Assembly (NCBI GenBank): GCA_001603685.1
Contig: LUZO01000017.1
Span: 1-22,424 of the forward strand
Source of the DNA: Bacteroidales bacterium Bact_23
GTDB lineage: Bacteria; Bacteroidota; Bacteroidia; Bacteroidales; Lentimicrobiaceae
Length of the DNA: 22,424 nucleotides
Direction of reading: 5' to 3'
The position numbers were made by a program, and so were the translations under genes. The notes beneath the pieces were generated by a model, which made no database searches, had not been told where the DNA came from, and saw only the letters and a list, made by a program, of their open reading frames with translations. This document shows positions 15,074-22,424 of this stretch, in pieces (the first letter of the stretch is position 1; each line of letters begins with the position of its first letter).

Positions 15074-15095
15074 CCGCGTACCAATTTATCCTGAA

Positions 15096-16076
15096 ATGCC
15101 GGAATCAGTTCATATCTGCATACTTGGAGCCGGAACGCTCGGAACGGCGCTTGGCCATATCCTTTCAGCCAAACCCGGTCTGGATGTTACCCTGCTTTCA
15201 ATTGAAGAGCCCGTTGTCAATGATATCAATACCAGGCACATCAATTCGGCATATTTCCCGATGATCCGTCTGGAAGCCGCGCTGAAAGCCACTACTGACC
15301 CCGGCGTTCTGAGGAGTGCCGATTTTGTTTTTATTGCCATCCCTTCGGTGGTTGTCGTGCCTTATATCACAGAGGTGCTGCCGTTTATTAAACCCGGAGC
15401 CGTGCTGGTTAACATGGCTAAGGGGTTCGGTCAGAACCACAAAACCATTGTGGAAAACCTTTCGGAGGTGACCGGAATGAAGGTTTGCGCCATGAAAGGC
15501 CCCGGTTTTGCCCGCGAAATGATCAATCAGATACCAACTGCACTGACGGTGGGTGCTGACGATGAAGCACTTTATGAACAAATCAGGCAGATTTTCGCCG
15601 GCACTTCCATCTACACCGATTTCTCAACCGATATAAAGGGCGTTGAGGTGCTCAGTATCCTGAAAAACATCTACGCCATCCTTATCGGAATTGTGGACGC
15701 GCAGTTCGATTCGCCCAATATCCGCTTCATGGTCTTTACCAAGGCTTTTGAGGAGATGCGCAGGGTGCTTGCATTTTATGGCGGCCGCGAGGAGACCCTG
15801 TTCAGGTATTGCGGCATCGGCGATTTCGGTCTTACCGCGCTGAACGACCTGAGCCGCAACCGCACCCTGGGTCTGCTGATCGGGAAAGGATACTTTACCA
15901 GCGGGATTTCCGATAAGGTGGTGCTGGAAGGTAAGATTTCGGTCAATATCTTCACCGAAGAGCTGAAGCGTATGGGGATGCCTGCAGAAGAGTATTACCT
16001 GATGAACCAGTTGAACAGCGTGTTCAGCGGATCCAACAAGATACAGCAGTTTGTGAGCAGCCTGCTCAACCACTGA
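15096..16076 (+). CDS. gpsA: NAD(P)-dependent glycerol-3-phosphate dehydrogenase family protein
   Basis: Predicted to interconvert dihydroxyacetone phosphate and sn-glycerol-3-phosphate, the backbone for phospholipids and some surface polymers. 326 residues from the ATG at 15096 (MPESVHICILGAGTLG); a frame from 15012 adds 28 residues and crosses the -7 element. Visible: GAGTLGTALG (11-20, NAD loop), NMAKG (106-110), GPGFAREM (135-142), the Lys190 region LKNIYAI, GIGDFGLTAL (240-249) and SRNRTLG (253-259). The family signature SGPSFAxE is here KGPGFARE, so two usually conserved serines are missing. It may therefore be a divergent paralogue serving the glycan locus; another gpsA could exist elsewhere. 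The 3' end overlaps the convergent acetyltransferase gene by 11 bases. Confidence 0.85.
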   Translation: MPESVHICILGAGTLGTALGHILSAKPGLDVTLLSIEEPVVNDINTRHINSAYFPMIRLEAALKATTDPGVLRSADFVFIAIPSVVVVPYITEVLPFIKPGAVLVNMAKGFGQNHKTIVENLSEVTGMKVCAMKGPGFAREMINQIPTALTVGADDEALYEQIRQIFAGTSIYTDFSTDIKGVEVLSILKNIYAILIGIVDAQFDSPNIRFMVFTKAFEEMRRVLAFYGGREETLFRYCGIGDFGLTALNDLSRNRTLGLLIGKGYFTSGISDKVVLEGKISVNIFTEELKRMGMPAEEYYLMNQLNSVFSGSNKIQQFVSSLLNH

Positions 16077-16698
16077 TTTCGTGCAGCAATGCTTCGGGAT
16101 TGTCGAATTTGCCGATATTACGCCTGATCTTTTCATCATCCCAGTTCCACCAGGCCGATTTCTGCAGCGCTGCAATGGTACCGGCATCAAAGCGGTAACG
16201 GATCAGTTTCGCCGGTGAGCCGGCTACGATGCTGTACGGTTCCACATCTTTGTTTACCAGTGAGTTGGCTCCGATTATGGCGCCGTCGCCCACTTTCACG
16301 CCGGCCAGAATGATGGCATTGGCGCCTATCCACACATCGTTTCCGATGATGCAGGGCCCGGTGGTCTGCCCGTCGAATTGCCGGCTTTGCTCAACAAACC
16401 CGTACTTTTTGTCGTAGGCAAAGGGGTGTGAACTTACCCACTGTACCGGATGGTTGCCGAGGCCGGTTTTAACGCCGTAGGCGATGGAGCAGAAGTTGCC
16501 GATGGATTGGGTATTCCGGTCAATCAGGCAGTATTTGTTGATGTAGGTGTGCTTCCCGATGCTGCCGGCGCAAATGAACGAGCCGCGTTCAAGGGTAACC
16601 CCCTTGCCCAGCTTCACATGACGGCACATCCCCGCTGCATGGATGGTGCAGGAGGGGTTTAAAAGCCGCTGAATCTGTACCCAGAGAAAATTTTTCAT
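16066..16698 (-). CDS. CatB-like hexapeptide acetyltransferase, probable glycan O-acetyltransferase
   Basis: 210 residues with a left-handed beta-helix built of hexapeptide repeats (about 25-80 and 115-155; for example IGKHTY, IGNFCS, IGNDVWIGANAIIL). His83 in the GNHP loop is the position of the catalytic base in xenobiotic (CatB/Vat) acetyltransferases. The ending IVAGSPAKLIRYRF (157-170) is typical of the fold. Members act with acetyl-CoA on antibiotics or, in loci like this, on sugar hydroxyls; the setting favours O-acetylation of a surface glycan. It is the last gene of the minus-strand run, 84 bases after wecB, and its stop lies inside the end of gpsA. Confidence 0.87.
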   Translation of the reverse strand: MKNFLWVQIQRLLNPSCTIHAAGMCRHVKLGKGVTLERGSFICAGSIGKHTYINKYCLIDRNTQSIGNFCSIAYGVKTGLGNHPVQWVSSHPFAYDKKYGFVEQSRQFDGQTTGPCIIGNDVWIGANAIILAGVKVGDGAIIGANSLVNKDVEPYSIVAGSPAKLIRYRFDAGTIAALQKSAWWNWDDEKIRRNIGKFDNPEALLHEISG

Positions 16699-16782
16699 CT
16701 TCCGGAATGGATTGGTTGTTGAATTTCGGTTTTCTCCGATTGGTTTATTTCTAAGCTGCCTGCCGGGCGGCCTGAAGCGGAA

Positions 16783-17883
16783 TCAGAGTTCCTTTTCCAG
16801 GATTTCAATGATTCTGCCGGCGGTTTTTCCATCCCACATATCGGGGATTCTGCCCTGTTTCCAGTTGTTGTCCATAATTTGCCTGGCAAGTGCAATGATT
16901 TTGGCGGTATCGCATCCGGCAAGTTCGTTTGTTCCTTCCCAGACCGTAACAGGGCGCTCGGTATTTTCGCGGAGCGTGATGCAGGGTATTCCGTAAACGG
17001 TGGTCTCTTCCTGAATTCCGCCGCTGTCCGTCAGCACAAAATAGGAAGAGGAGATCAGTTTCCCGAAATCAAAATATCCCATCGGCTCGGTCAGGATGAG
17101 GTTTTTCATGGAAGCCACATAATCCTCCAGACCAAACTCTGAAATCATCTTCCTGGTGCGCGGGTGAATCGGGAAAACAATGGGCAGTTCTTTCTGAATT
17201 ACCTCAAGCGCTGCAAGTATCTTCCTGAAATTCTCAATGTTATCCACATTCGACGGGCGGTGCAGGGTGAGCGAAACAAAGCCATTCTCTTTTAGGCCCA
17301 GTGTTTCAAGTATTTTCGATTGCTCAACCAACTTTCTGGAACTGAGCAGGGTATCTATCATAATGTTTCCCACCAGATGAATCTTTTCGGGAGCATGCCC
17401 TTCGGAAAGCAGGTTCTGAACGGCATCCTGCGAGGGAGGCATCAGGATATCGGTGATGGCATCGGTAACCATACGGTTGATCTCCTCGGGCATGGAGCGG
17501 TCGCGGCTGCGGATGCCGGCCTCAACATGGATGATTTTGATCTCTTTCTTCGCTGCCACAATGCTGCAGGCCATGGTTGAGTTCACATCGCCCACCACCA
17601 GGATTGCCCTGGGCTTTTGTTCATCGCAGACCGGCTCAAACCGCTCCATGATCCTTGCCACCTGGCGGGCATGGGTGTCGGAACCAACTTCCAGTGAGAT
17701 GTCGGGGCGGGGAATATTCAGCTCTTCAAAAAAAGTGTCCGACATCTTTACATCATAATGCTGCCCGGTATGCACCAGCACCGGCTCCAGTTTCTCCGAC
17801 TTCTTCATGGCATGCATGATGGGGGCAATTTTCATAAAGTTGGGACGGGCTCCGGCGATGATCAGGATCTTTGCTTTTTCCAT
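16783..17883 (-). CDS. wecB: UDP-N-acetylglucosamine 2-epimerase (non-hydrolysing), WecB
   Basis: Interconverts UDP-GlcNAc and UDP-ManNAc, supplying ManNAc-type residues for envelope polysaccharides. 366 residues from the ATG at 17883; the in-frame ATG at 17925 lies inside the preceding gene. Motifs: GARPNFMK (11-18), HTGQHYD (38-44), VVGDVNSTMA (96-105), HVEAGIRSRDRSMPEE (119-134), LHRPSN (207-212, with the conserved His208), HPRT (240-243), TDSGGIQEE (285-293) and RENTERP (305-311). All the substrate-binding residues expected in the family are visible. One base separates its ATG from the stop of the GT4 gene, so translation is probably coupled. No UDP-ManNAc dehydrogenase (WecC) is in the window. 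Confidence 0.95.
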   Translation of the reverse strand: MEKAKILIIAGARPNFMKIAPIMHAMKKSEKLEPVLVHTGQHYDVKMSDTFFEELNIPRPDISLEVGSDTHARQVARIMERFEPVCDEQKPRAILVVGDVNSTMACSIVAAKKEIKIIHVEAGIRSRDRSMPEEINRMVTDAITDILMPPSQDAVQNLLSEGHAPEKIHLVGNIMIDTLLSSRKLVEQSKILETLGLKENGFVSLTLHRPSNVDNIENFRKILAALEVIQKELPIVFPIHPRTRKMISEFGLEDYVASMKNLILTEPMGYFDFGKLISSSYFVLTDSGGIQEETTVYGIPCITLRENTERPVTVWEGTNELAGCDTAKIIALARQIMDNNWKQGRIPDMWDGKTAGRIIEILEKEL

Positions 17884-17884
17884 G

Positions 17885-19192
17885 TTAGTGATGCTGTTTG
17901 GTAATTTCGTTGAGTATTTCTGCAATTTCTGAAGTCAGGTTTTTGCGCGAATATTTGCTGATCCCCTCTTCGCGCGGCGTTTCAGTGTTGTTCCGGTAAT
18001 TGTTGAAGATGCTGAGCAATGCCTCTCTGAGTTGCTGCTCCTCCCCGAAATCCACGACCGGCCCGGCATTTGCCGCGGTGATGATGCCGGCGCTGTCGCC
18101 TTCGGGCGGCCCGATGCACAGTACCGGTCTGCCCGATGCCAGATATTCGAATACCTTGCCGGGAATGATGCCCATTGCATTGGGCGTATTGTTGATCAGC
18201 AGCAGCAATACCGCCGAGGTTGCCGATACCTGCAACGCCTCTTCGTGGGGAAGGTAGTCGGTTTTTTCGGCAAAACCGGAAAGCTCATACTTTTGGAGCG
18301 AATCAAATACGCTGATGTCGGTTTTCCCGACAAAGCGGATTTTCAGTTGTTCCCTGAATGCTTCGTGCTCCCTTACCAGTTCGCCGATTACCTTCCAGAG
18401 GAAATCGGGGTTCCGGTCGCGGTTGAGCGAACCAATGTGCGTCAGGGTGAAATTTTCAGGTTTTATGTTTTTCCTTTCGGGGAAATCGGCGGGGTCGAAT
18501 CCATTGGTAATCACTCGGGTACGCCTGGCGCCGAGGCGGATGAAGTCGGCTTCCCAGCTTTTGCTGACGGTAACCAGGCGGTCGGCATTGCGGATGACCT
18601 GCTGCTCCATTTTTTTGTGGCGGCGGTCGGCAAAACGGCTGAGCATCAGCTGGTCGTAAAAATCGATGTGTGTCCACGGATCGCGGAAATCGGCGAGCCA
18701 GGGGAGGCCGGTTTTCTTTTTCACTCCAAGCGCAATCATGTGCATGGAGTGGGGCGGACCGGTTGAGATGATGGCCTCCACGGGATTTGCCTTCAGATAC
18801 TGAGTAAGAAATCTGATGGACGGCTTTATCCAGAATTTGCGTGCATCGGGGATAAAGAAGTTGCCCCTCAGCCAGACGGAGAACTGCTGCGCTTTGCCGG
18901 GCTTGCGTTCTTCGCTGATAAATCCGGCGCTGATGCGTTCATCCTTGCCGGCGCCGATCAGTTTGCGGTAGAAGTCATAAGGCTCCCAGATGGGGCGCTT
19001 TACCACCACCGTTCCTTCCGGAATCTCCCTTGCCAGCGTTTCATCAAAGGCGGGCGGTTCGGGATTTTCGGGGGTATAAACCACCGGCTCCCAGCCGTAA
19101 AGGCGAAGGTATTTCACGAACTTCAGCCAGCGCTGAACTCCGGCGCCTCCGCTCGGAGGCCAGTAGTAGGTGATAATCAGTACCTTGCGCAA
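17885..19192 (-). CDS. GT4-type glycosyltransferase
   Basis: 435 residues with the GT-B layout. The N-terminal acceptor domain has the glycine-rich loop PPSGGAGVQRWLKF (12-25) and ADFRDPW (167-173). The C-terminal donor domain has TNGFDPADF (229-237), HIGSLNRDR (252-260) and GIIPGKVFEYLASGRPVL (341-358), whose KxxEYL element fits the retaining GT4 nucleotide-sugar site. No signal peptide; it should work on the inner face of the membrane. The start codon is TTG, 12 bases after the yfhO-type stop; no ATG in a better position exists. Pairing with YfhO and WecB suggests a role in a shared envelope glycan. Donor and linkage are unknown. Confidence 0.88.
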   Translation of the reverse strand: MRKVLIITYYWPPSGGAGVQRWLKFVKYLRLYGWEPVVYTPENPEPPAFDETLAREIPEGTVVVKRPIWEPYDFYRKLIGAGKDERISAGFISEERKPGKAQQFSVWLRGNFFIPDARKFWIKPSIRFLTQYLKANPVEAIISTGPPHSMHMIALGVKKKTGLPWLADFRDPWTHIDFYDQLMLSRFADRRHKKMEQQVIRNADRLVTVSKSWEADFIRLGARRTRVITNGFDPADFPERKNIKPENFTLTHIGSLNRDRNPDFLWKVIGELVREHEAFREQLKIRFVGKTDISVFDSLQKYELSGFAEKTDYLPHEEALQVSATSAVLLLLINNTPNAMGIIPGKVFEYLASGRPVLCIGPPEGDSAGIITAANAGPVVDFGEEQQLREALLSIFNNYRNNTETPREEGISKYSRKNLTSEIAEILNEITKQHH

Positions 19193-19204
19193 CCCTCTGA
19201 TTTT

Positions 19205-21655
19205 TTATGCTTTCTTTTCCTTTTTTCCGAACAGTTCAAATCCGGCATATCCCAGAATCAGCAGAATCAGCAGCAGCGATCCGACAAATGAGATGCCCTC
19301 GCCCATATAATAGACTTTTGGTTCGAATCTGAATTCAATTTCATGATTTCCGGCCGGAACCACCATCGCCCTGAGCACATAGTCGGCTCTGAAATGCGGT
19401 GCCGGCTTTCCGTCGATAAAAGCTTTCCATCCTTTATCGTAATAAATCTCTGAGAATACAGCCAGCTGATTGGTGGTGGCTGAGTAGTTGTATTTCAGAT
19501 AGTTGGGCTGGTATTCAGTGAGCTCGATTTTTGCTGTGGAATCGGGTGATGTAGAGAAGCCTTTCAGCTCGCCGGCAAACCGCTTGTCGATGATGGCAAC
19601 CGATTCGGGCGAGAAATTGGTGAGGGCATCAATCTCCTGATCGGCATTGTCAACCATTTTGTAGGAATTTACAAACCAGGCATGGCCGGCAGCTGCCATA
19701 TTGATCTGCAGGGTAGGTTTGTTGCCTTCGCCGGGAACGATGAAGTATTTGGTATTCAGCATATTCAGCACATTTTCGTTGCCTTTGCTGATGTGATGGT
19801 CAATCAGCTCCTGATAGCGGCGCAGTTTGGCGCCGTGATAACCGCCAATGCTCTTATGGAAGAACGAGGTGCTTGCATCCTGGAATGTGCTGACAGTCAT
19901 GTTAATAACTCTGAAGTCGGGATCGGTATCCTTCAGGATAATCTTATCTGCTTCGCTTGCAACAAACGGATTATTTACCTGAGTTTTACCTGCGAAATTA
20001 TCTTTGTTCAGGTAGCGGTGAGCCACCGGAATCATATCAACGGCAACAAGCAGGGTAATTGCGGCAATCAGCAGCGGGCGGCTGATTGCCTTCATGGTTC
20101 CGTATATCCAGAGCAGCGCGCCGGTTACCAGAATCAGGAGGAAACTGCGGATGGCATCGGCTTTAAAGATGGCCACGCGGGCAGCTTCAATATTGTAAAT
20201 CAGGGTGTCGAACTGAGCGGCCTGGCTGCTGTCAATCTGTGCCCGTTGCTGGGCAATGGCGGCAACTTCCATATCGCTCAGAAAGCTGAAGAATGTCTGC
20301 GGAAGCAGGAAAAACAGAAGGGTAATGCCTCCGGTAAGGCCAAGAGCAATGAAGAAATAATTCTTTTTCTCTTTGATGATGGCCGGTTTTTCAACAATCT
20401 GCTTCACTGCCAGGATTCCCAGCAGCGGAATGGCCAGTTCGGCAATCACCAGCGTCATCGATACCGCCCTGAATTTGTTGTATCCTGGAACATAGTGCAG
20501 GAAGAAGTCGGTAAGCGGCATGAAGTTTTTGCCCCATGACAGCATGATGGAGAGAACCGTCGCGGCAAGCAGCCACCAGCGCAGCTCTCCCTTCACGATA
20601 AACAGGCCGAGAATAAAGAGGAAAACCATGATGGCTCCTGCATAAACCGGTCCGGATGTAAAGGGCTGGTTGCCCCAGTAGTGGTTCATGCCTGCCACAT
20701 TCTGCGCAAACATATTGTCCACTTTTTCCATCGCTTTCGGGTTGTTGCCAAGGCTTCCTGTAGCACCACCCTTTGCATTCGGAATCAGCAGGGTAAAGGT
20801 TTCGGCTTTGCCGTAGCTCCATTGGGTGGCATAATCCTTATCGAGGCCGGTGGTGCGGTTCCCGGGGTCGGTACTTAACTCGCTCTTGCCGCGGATGGTA
20901 TCCTTGCCATATTCCCAGGTGGCCCACAGGTTGGTGGTGTTGGTGGAGACGGCCAGCAGAGCGGCGAAAATCAGCAGTCCGGTAGTTTTCAGGAATGCCG
21001 GCAAGGTATTGTTTTTTATGGCGGAAACCAGTTCGCTGATGCCCAGAATTATCACCATCATCATCAGATAATAGGTAATCTGCAGGTGGTTTGCCCGGAG
21101 TTGCAGCGCAAGGAAGAGTGCGGTGAGCAGTGCGCCTGCAAGGTGTTTGCCGCGGTAGGCGAGGATGATGCCCGCCAGAACCGGCGCCATATACCCGATG
21201 GCGTGTGCCTTGCTGTTGTGACCCGCCTCAAGAATGATAAAGAAGTATGAGGAGAAGGTGAAAGCCAGCGAGCCGGCAAGGGCCATCCAGGGATCCACCT
21301 TCAGTACCATAAGCAGAATAAAGAAACCTATGAAATAGATGAAAACCAGATTGGCGGGGTGGGGCAGTCCCAGTTTGAAGATATTGTCGATATGCCTGAT
21401 TAGGTTGGCCTTGTATTCCACCGAGATCTGATATGCCGGCATTCCGCCAAACATGGAGTTGGTCCACAACGCCTCTTTACCGGTTTTGGCACGGTAATCC
21501 GTTATCTCTTTCGACATCCCTTTCCAGTTGGTAATATCGGGCTGTCTGAGCCGTTTCCCTTCGAGCAGGGGGCTGAAGTATGCCAGTATGACAGCCAGAA
21601 ATATCAATATTACTGCAAGGTGCGGGAGATACTGCTTCAGGTTGGGTGATTTCAT
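19205..21655 (-). CDS. YfhO family multi-spanning membrane protein
   Basis: 816 residues, about a dozen membrane helices in the first two thirds (from about 11-30, then 104-120 and onward to about 530) and a soluble region of roughly 200 residues (about 545-770) before a final helix near 785-805 and a basic tail KKEKKA. This is the layout of the YfhO family, which resembles GT-C glycosyltransferases that use lipid-linked sugars outside the membrane. The early Asp in RQPDITNWKG (37-46) is in the loop where GT-C enzymes keep their catalytic acid. In Bacillus, YfhO glycosylates lipoteichoic acid; a different acceptor must apply in a Gram-negative cell. Second gene of its operon, 24 bases after the DUF4834 gene. 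Confidence 0.88.
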   Translation of the reverse strand: MKSPNLKQYLPHLAVILIFLAVILAYFSPLLEGKRLRQPDITNWKGMSKEITDYRAKTGKEALWTNSMFGGMPAYQISVEYKANLIRHIDNIFKLGLPHPANLVFIYFIGFFILLMVLKVDPWMALAGSLAFTFSSYFFIILEAGHNSKAHAIGYMAPVLAGIILAYRGKHLAGALLTALFLALQLRANHLQITYYLMMMVIILGISELVSAIKNNTLPAFLKTTGLLIFAALLAVSTNTTNLWATWEYGKDTIRGKSELSTDPGNRTTGLDKDYATQWSYGKAETFTLLIPNAKGGATGSLGNNPKAMEKVDNMFAQNVAGMNHYWGNQPFTSGPVYAGAIMVFLFILGLFIVKGELRWWLLAATVLSIMLSWGKNFMPLTDFFLHYVPGYNKFRAVSMTLVIAELAIPLLGILAVKQIVEKPAIIKEKKNYFFIALGLTGGITLLFFLLPQTFFSFLSDMEVAAIAQQRAQIDSSQAAQFDTLIYNIEAARVAIFKADAIRSFLLILVTGALLWIYGTMKAISRPLLIAAITLLVAVDMIPVAHRYLNKDNFAGKTQVNNPFVASEADKIILKDTDPDFRVINMTVSTFQDASTSFFHKSIGGYHGAKLRRYQELIDHHISKGNENVLNMLNTKYFIVPGEGNKPTLQINMAAAGHAWFVNSYKMVDNADQEIDALTNFSPESVAIIDKRFAGELKGFSTSPDSTAKIELTEYQPNYLKYNYSATTNQLAVFSEIYYDKGWKAFIDGKPAPHFRADYVLRAMVVPAGNHEIEFRFEPKVYYMGEGISFVGSLLLILLILGYAGFELFGKKEKKA

Positions 21656-21679
21656 AGGTGTAACTGAAAAGGTTAGTGT

Positions 21680-21940
21680 TTATTTTATCTCTTCGTAATC
21701 GGTATATTCTCCGAGGTCGTCCGGAATCTTATCCTCCTTTTCGGGACTGATCCGATGAATGGTGACCTGCCCCTCCTTTTTCTGATTGCGGTCGCGTTTC
21801 AGATGAGGATTCTCTTCATAAAACCTGTCTTTGTACTTATTTACCGACCGCCTTACCATCCAGGGAAAGATATAAGTACTCAATACCCTGAAAGCAAAGT
21901 AGATGAAAAAGACGGTGAGTAAAAAACGGAGCAACCCCAT
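21680..21940 (-). CDS. DUF4834-like small membrane protein
   Basis: 86 residues: one N-terminal membrane segment (about 4-26, LRFLLTVFFIYFAFRVLSTYIF), a basic stretch, then a charged tail ending DYEEIK. It looks like the DUF4834 proteins that are common in Bacteroidota and have no known role. Probable inner-membrane anchor with a cytoplasmic tail. Together with the gene 24 bases downstream it opens the glycan run down to 16066. Recognition is by general pattern, so the family name is less certain than the gene itself. Confidence 0.75.
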   Translation of the reverse strand: MGLLRFLLTVFFIYFAFRVLSTYIFPWMVRRSVNKYKDRFYEENPHLKRDRNQKKEGQVTIHRISPEKEDKIPDDLGEYTDYEEIK

Positions 21941-21971
21941 AATGAAAAACGAAAATCAGGTTTTGTGCCTG

Positions 21972-21979
21972 CGAAGTTA
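21972..21979 (-). promoter_or_regulatory. Weak -7-like element before the DUF4834 gene
   Basis: The minus strand reads TAACTTCG, one mismatch from TAnnTTTG, 31 bases before the ATG at 21940. No -33 box is seen. It is the best candidate promoter for the five-gene run to 16066. Confidence 0.3.
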
Positions 21980-22058
21980 AGCTTTTTTGGCTAACTCCGG
22001 CGCCGGAATGCCGGTGAAGAGTTGGTGATTAGCCTTTAGCGATAGATTGATACAAGAA

Positions 22059-22084
22059 AAGGAGGCAATGAAAATTACCTCCTT
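22059..22084 (-). terminator. Probable rho-independent terminator of rpmH
   Basis: AAGGAGG (22059-22065) pairs with CCTCCTT (22078-22084); an inner AAT/ATT pair after one mismatch closes a four-base loop. On the minus strand the stem is followed by T-rich sequence (TTTTCTTG). It lies 38 bases after the rpmH stop and separates rpmH from the DUF4834 unit. Confidence 0.55.
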
Positions 22085-22122
22085 CCCGGAATATCTCAAC
22101 ACGGCACAAGCCGCTGAAAGTC

Positions 22123-22281
22123 TTAATTATGTCTGAATTCGTCAGAAACAGTAAGCTTTTTTCTTCCTTTAGCCCTGCGTGCAGCAAGTACTCTGCGGCC
22201 ATTGGCAGTAGCCATTCTTTCCCTGAAACCGTGTTTGTTCCTTCTTTTCCTTAATGACGGCTGAAATGTTCTCTTAGGCAT
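22123..22281 (-). CDS. rpmH: 50S ribosomal protein L34
   Basis: 52 residues, strongly basic, beginning MPKRTFQPSLRKRRNKHGFR and continuing RMATANGRRVLAARRAKGRKKL, the nearly invariant L34 sequence. The C-terminal TVSDEFRHN extension is of the sort seen in Bacteroidota. A longer frame reaching 22380 would add 33 residues and run through the promoter, so the ATG at 22281 is right. L34 is a late-assembling protein of the large subunit. The usual partner rnpA and the replication origin genes are not adjacent here, as is common in this phylum. Confidence 0.97.
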   Translation of the reverse strand: MPKRTFQPSLRKRRNKHGFRERMATANGRRVLAARRAKGRKKLTVSDEFRHN

Positions 22282-22301
22282 AGTCTTGTTTTTTGGGACT
22301 G

Positions 22302-22332
22302 CAAAGATAATAAGAATTCTGTAGCAGCCAAA
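22302..22332 (-). promoter_or_regulatory. rpmH promoter, full Bacteroidota consensus
   Basis: On the minus strand TTTG (22329-22332), a spacer of exactly 19 bases, then TATCTTTG (22302-22309), a perfect match to TTTG-N19-21-TAnnTTTG. It ends 20 bases before the ATG at 22281. The best promoter in the window. Confidence 0.8.
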
Positions 22333-22378
22333 TATTTCGGGAAAATTTTTGCTTTCCTCTAGTTTGTTTATAATAATC

Positions 22379-22409
22379 AAAAAATCAGCGGGTTAAGTAA
22401 CCCGCTGAT
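22379..22409 (-). terminator. Terminator of a minus-strand gene beyond the right edge
   Basis: Perfect 12-bp inverted repeat ATCAGCGGGTTA (22384-22395) / TAACCCGCTGAT (22398-22409). On the minus strand it is followed by six T (22384-22379). It must end transcription arriving from the right, isolating the rpmH promoter. The gene itself is outside the window. Confidence 0.85.
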
Positions 22410-22424
22410 CAGTCAGTTGTTAAG

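Larger units (their letters stand above)
14707..15095. other. AT-rich divergent intergenic region, HAD / gpsA
   Basis: 389 bases between divergent starts. It holds the -7 element of the HAD gene (14711-14718), that of gpsA (15066-15073), and two weak terminator-like hairpins (14811-14840, 14905-14937) that do not follow any recognised gene. The frame from 15012 that runs into gpsA is interpreted as untranslated leader. No tRNA or known RNA was recognised. Confidence 0.5.

Noticed and set aside
15624..16190. 188-codon minus-strand frame over the end of gpsA
   Set aside because: Conflicts with both gpsA and the acetyltransferase, which carry clear motifs.
18032..18766. 244-codon plus-strand open frame opposite the GT4 gene
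   Set aside because: Antisense shadow; the minus-strand reading has clear GT-B motifs and this one has none.
19682..20539. 285-codon plus-strand open frame opposite the YfhO gene
   Set aside because: Shadow of membrane-protein codons on the other strand; composition rich in Gln, Asn and Gly without domain character.
1..22424. CRISPR arrays, tRNA/rRNA genes, insertion sequences, attachment sites, replication origin
   Set aside because: Looked for direct repeat series, transposase-like motifs and cloverleaf patterns; none seen.

Overview
The window looks like chromosomal DNA of a Bacteroidota bacterium, probably of the Bacteroidales/Marinilabiliales type. The reasons are small lineage-restricted families (DUF4783-like, DUF4834-like), poor Shine-Dalgarno sites, and repeated -7 elements of the form TAnnTTTG, two of them with TTTG exactly 19 bases upstream. 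No rRNA, tRNA, CRISPR array, insertion sequence or phage gene was seen. Assignments rest on reading the translations; no database search was possible.

Left part (1-5400): a minus-strand pair rlmH-rdgB (23S rRNA methylation and nucleotide-pool cleaning) faces a plus-strand run of a secreted DUF4783-like protein, nadC (NAD synthesis) and a YihY-type membrane protein. A Wzx-like polysaccharide flippase with its own promoter follows. Next is a minus-strand secreted GH29 alpha-L-fucosidase (5556-7358).

Middle (7500-16700): a surface-glycan locus. A plus-strand GT-B-like protein (7751-9601) converges on, and overlaps by 32 bases, a tightly packed minus-strand nonulosonic (sialic-type) acid operon. 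In transcription order the operon is a KdsC-like HAD phosphatase, a NeuD-like acyltransferase, NeuB synthase, NeuC-type hydrolysing epimerase, a CBS-nucleotidyltransferase like PtmE, and a NeuA-type CMP-sugar synthetase. From neuD to neuA every junction overlaps (8, 4, 20 and 4 bases), which suggests translational coupling. The set can make and activate a nine-carbon acidic sugar. The PtmE-like gene hints at the legionaminic (GDP-sugar) branch, but the dehydratase and aminotransferase of that branch are not here. The GT-B protein is the obvious candidate for the transferase and the flippase for export. A GpsA-family dehydrogenase lies divergently to the right.

Right part (16066-22424): a minus-strand run of DUF4834 protein, YfhO-like membrane protein, GT4 glycosyltransferase, WecB (UDP-ManNAc supply) and a CatB-like O-acetyltransferase, again envelope-glycan functions. 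The housekeeping gene rpmH, with a textbook promoter and a terminator, comes last. The terminator of a neighbour beyond the right edge closes the window.

Nothing here is clearly a new kind of system. The points most worth following up are the unassigned GT-B protein, the unresolved identity of the nine-carbon sugar, and the HAD phosphatase whose start codon sits almost on its promoter.
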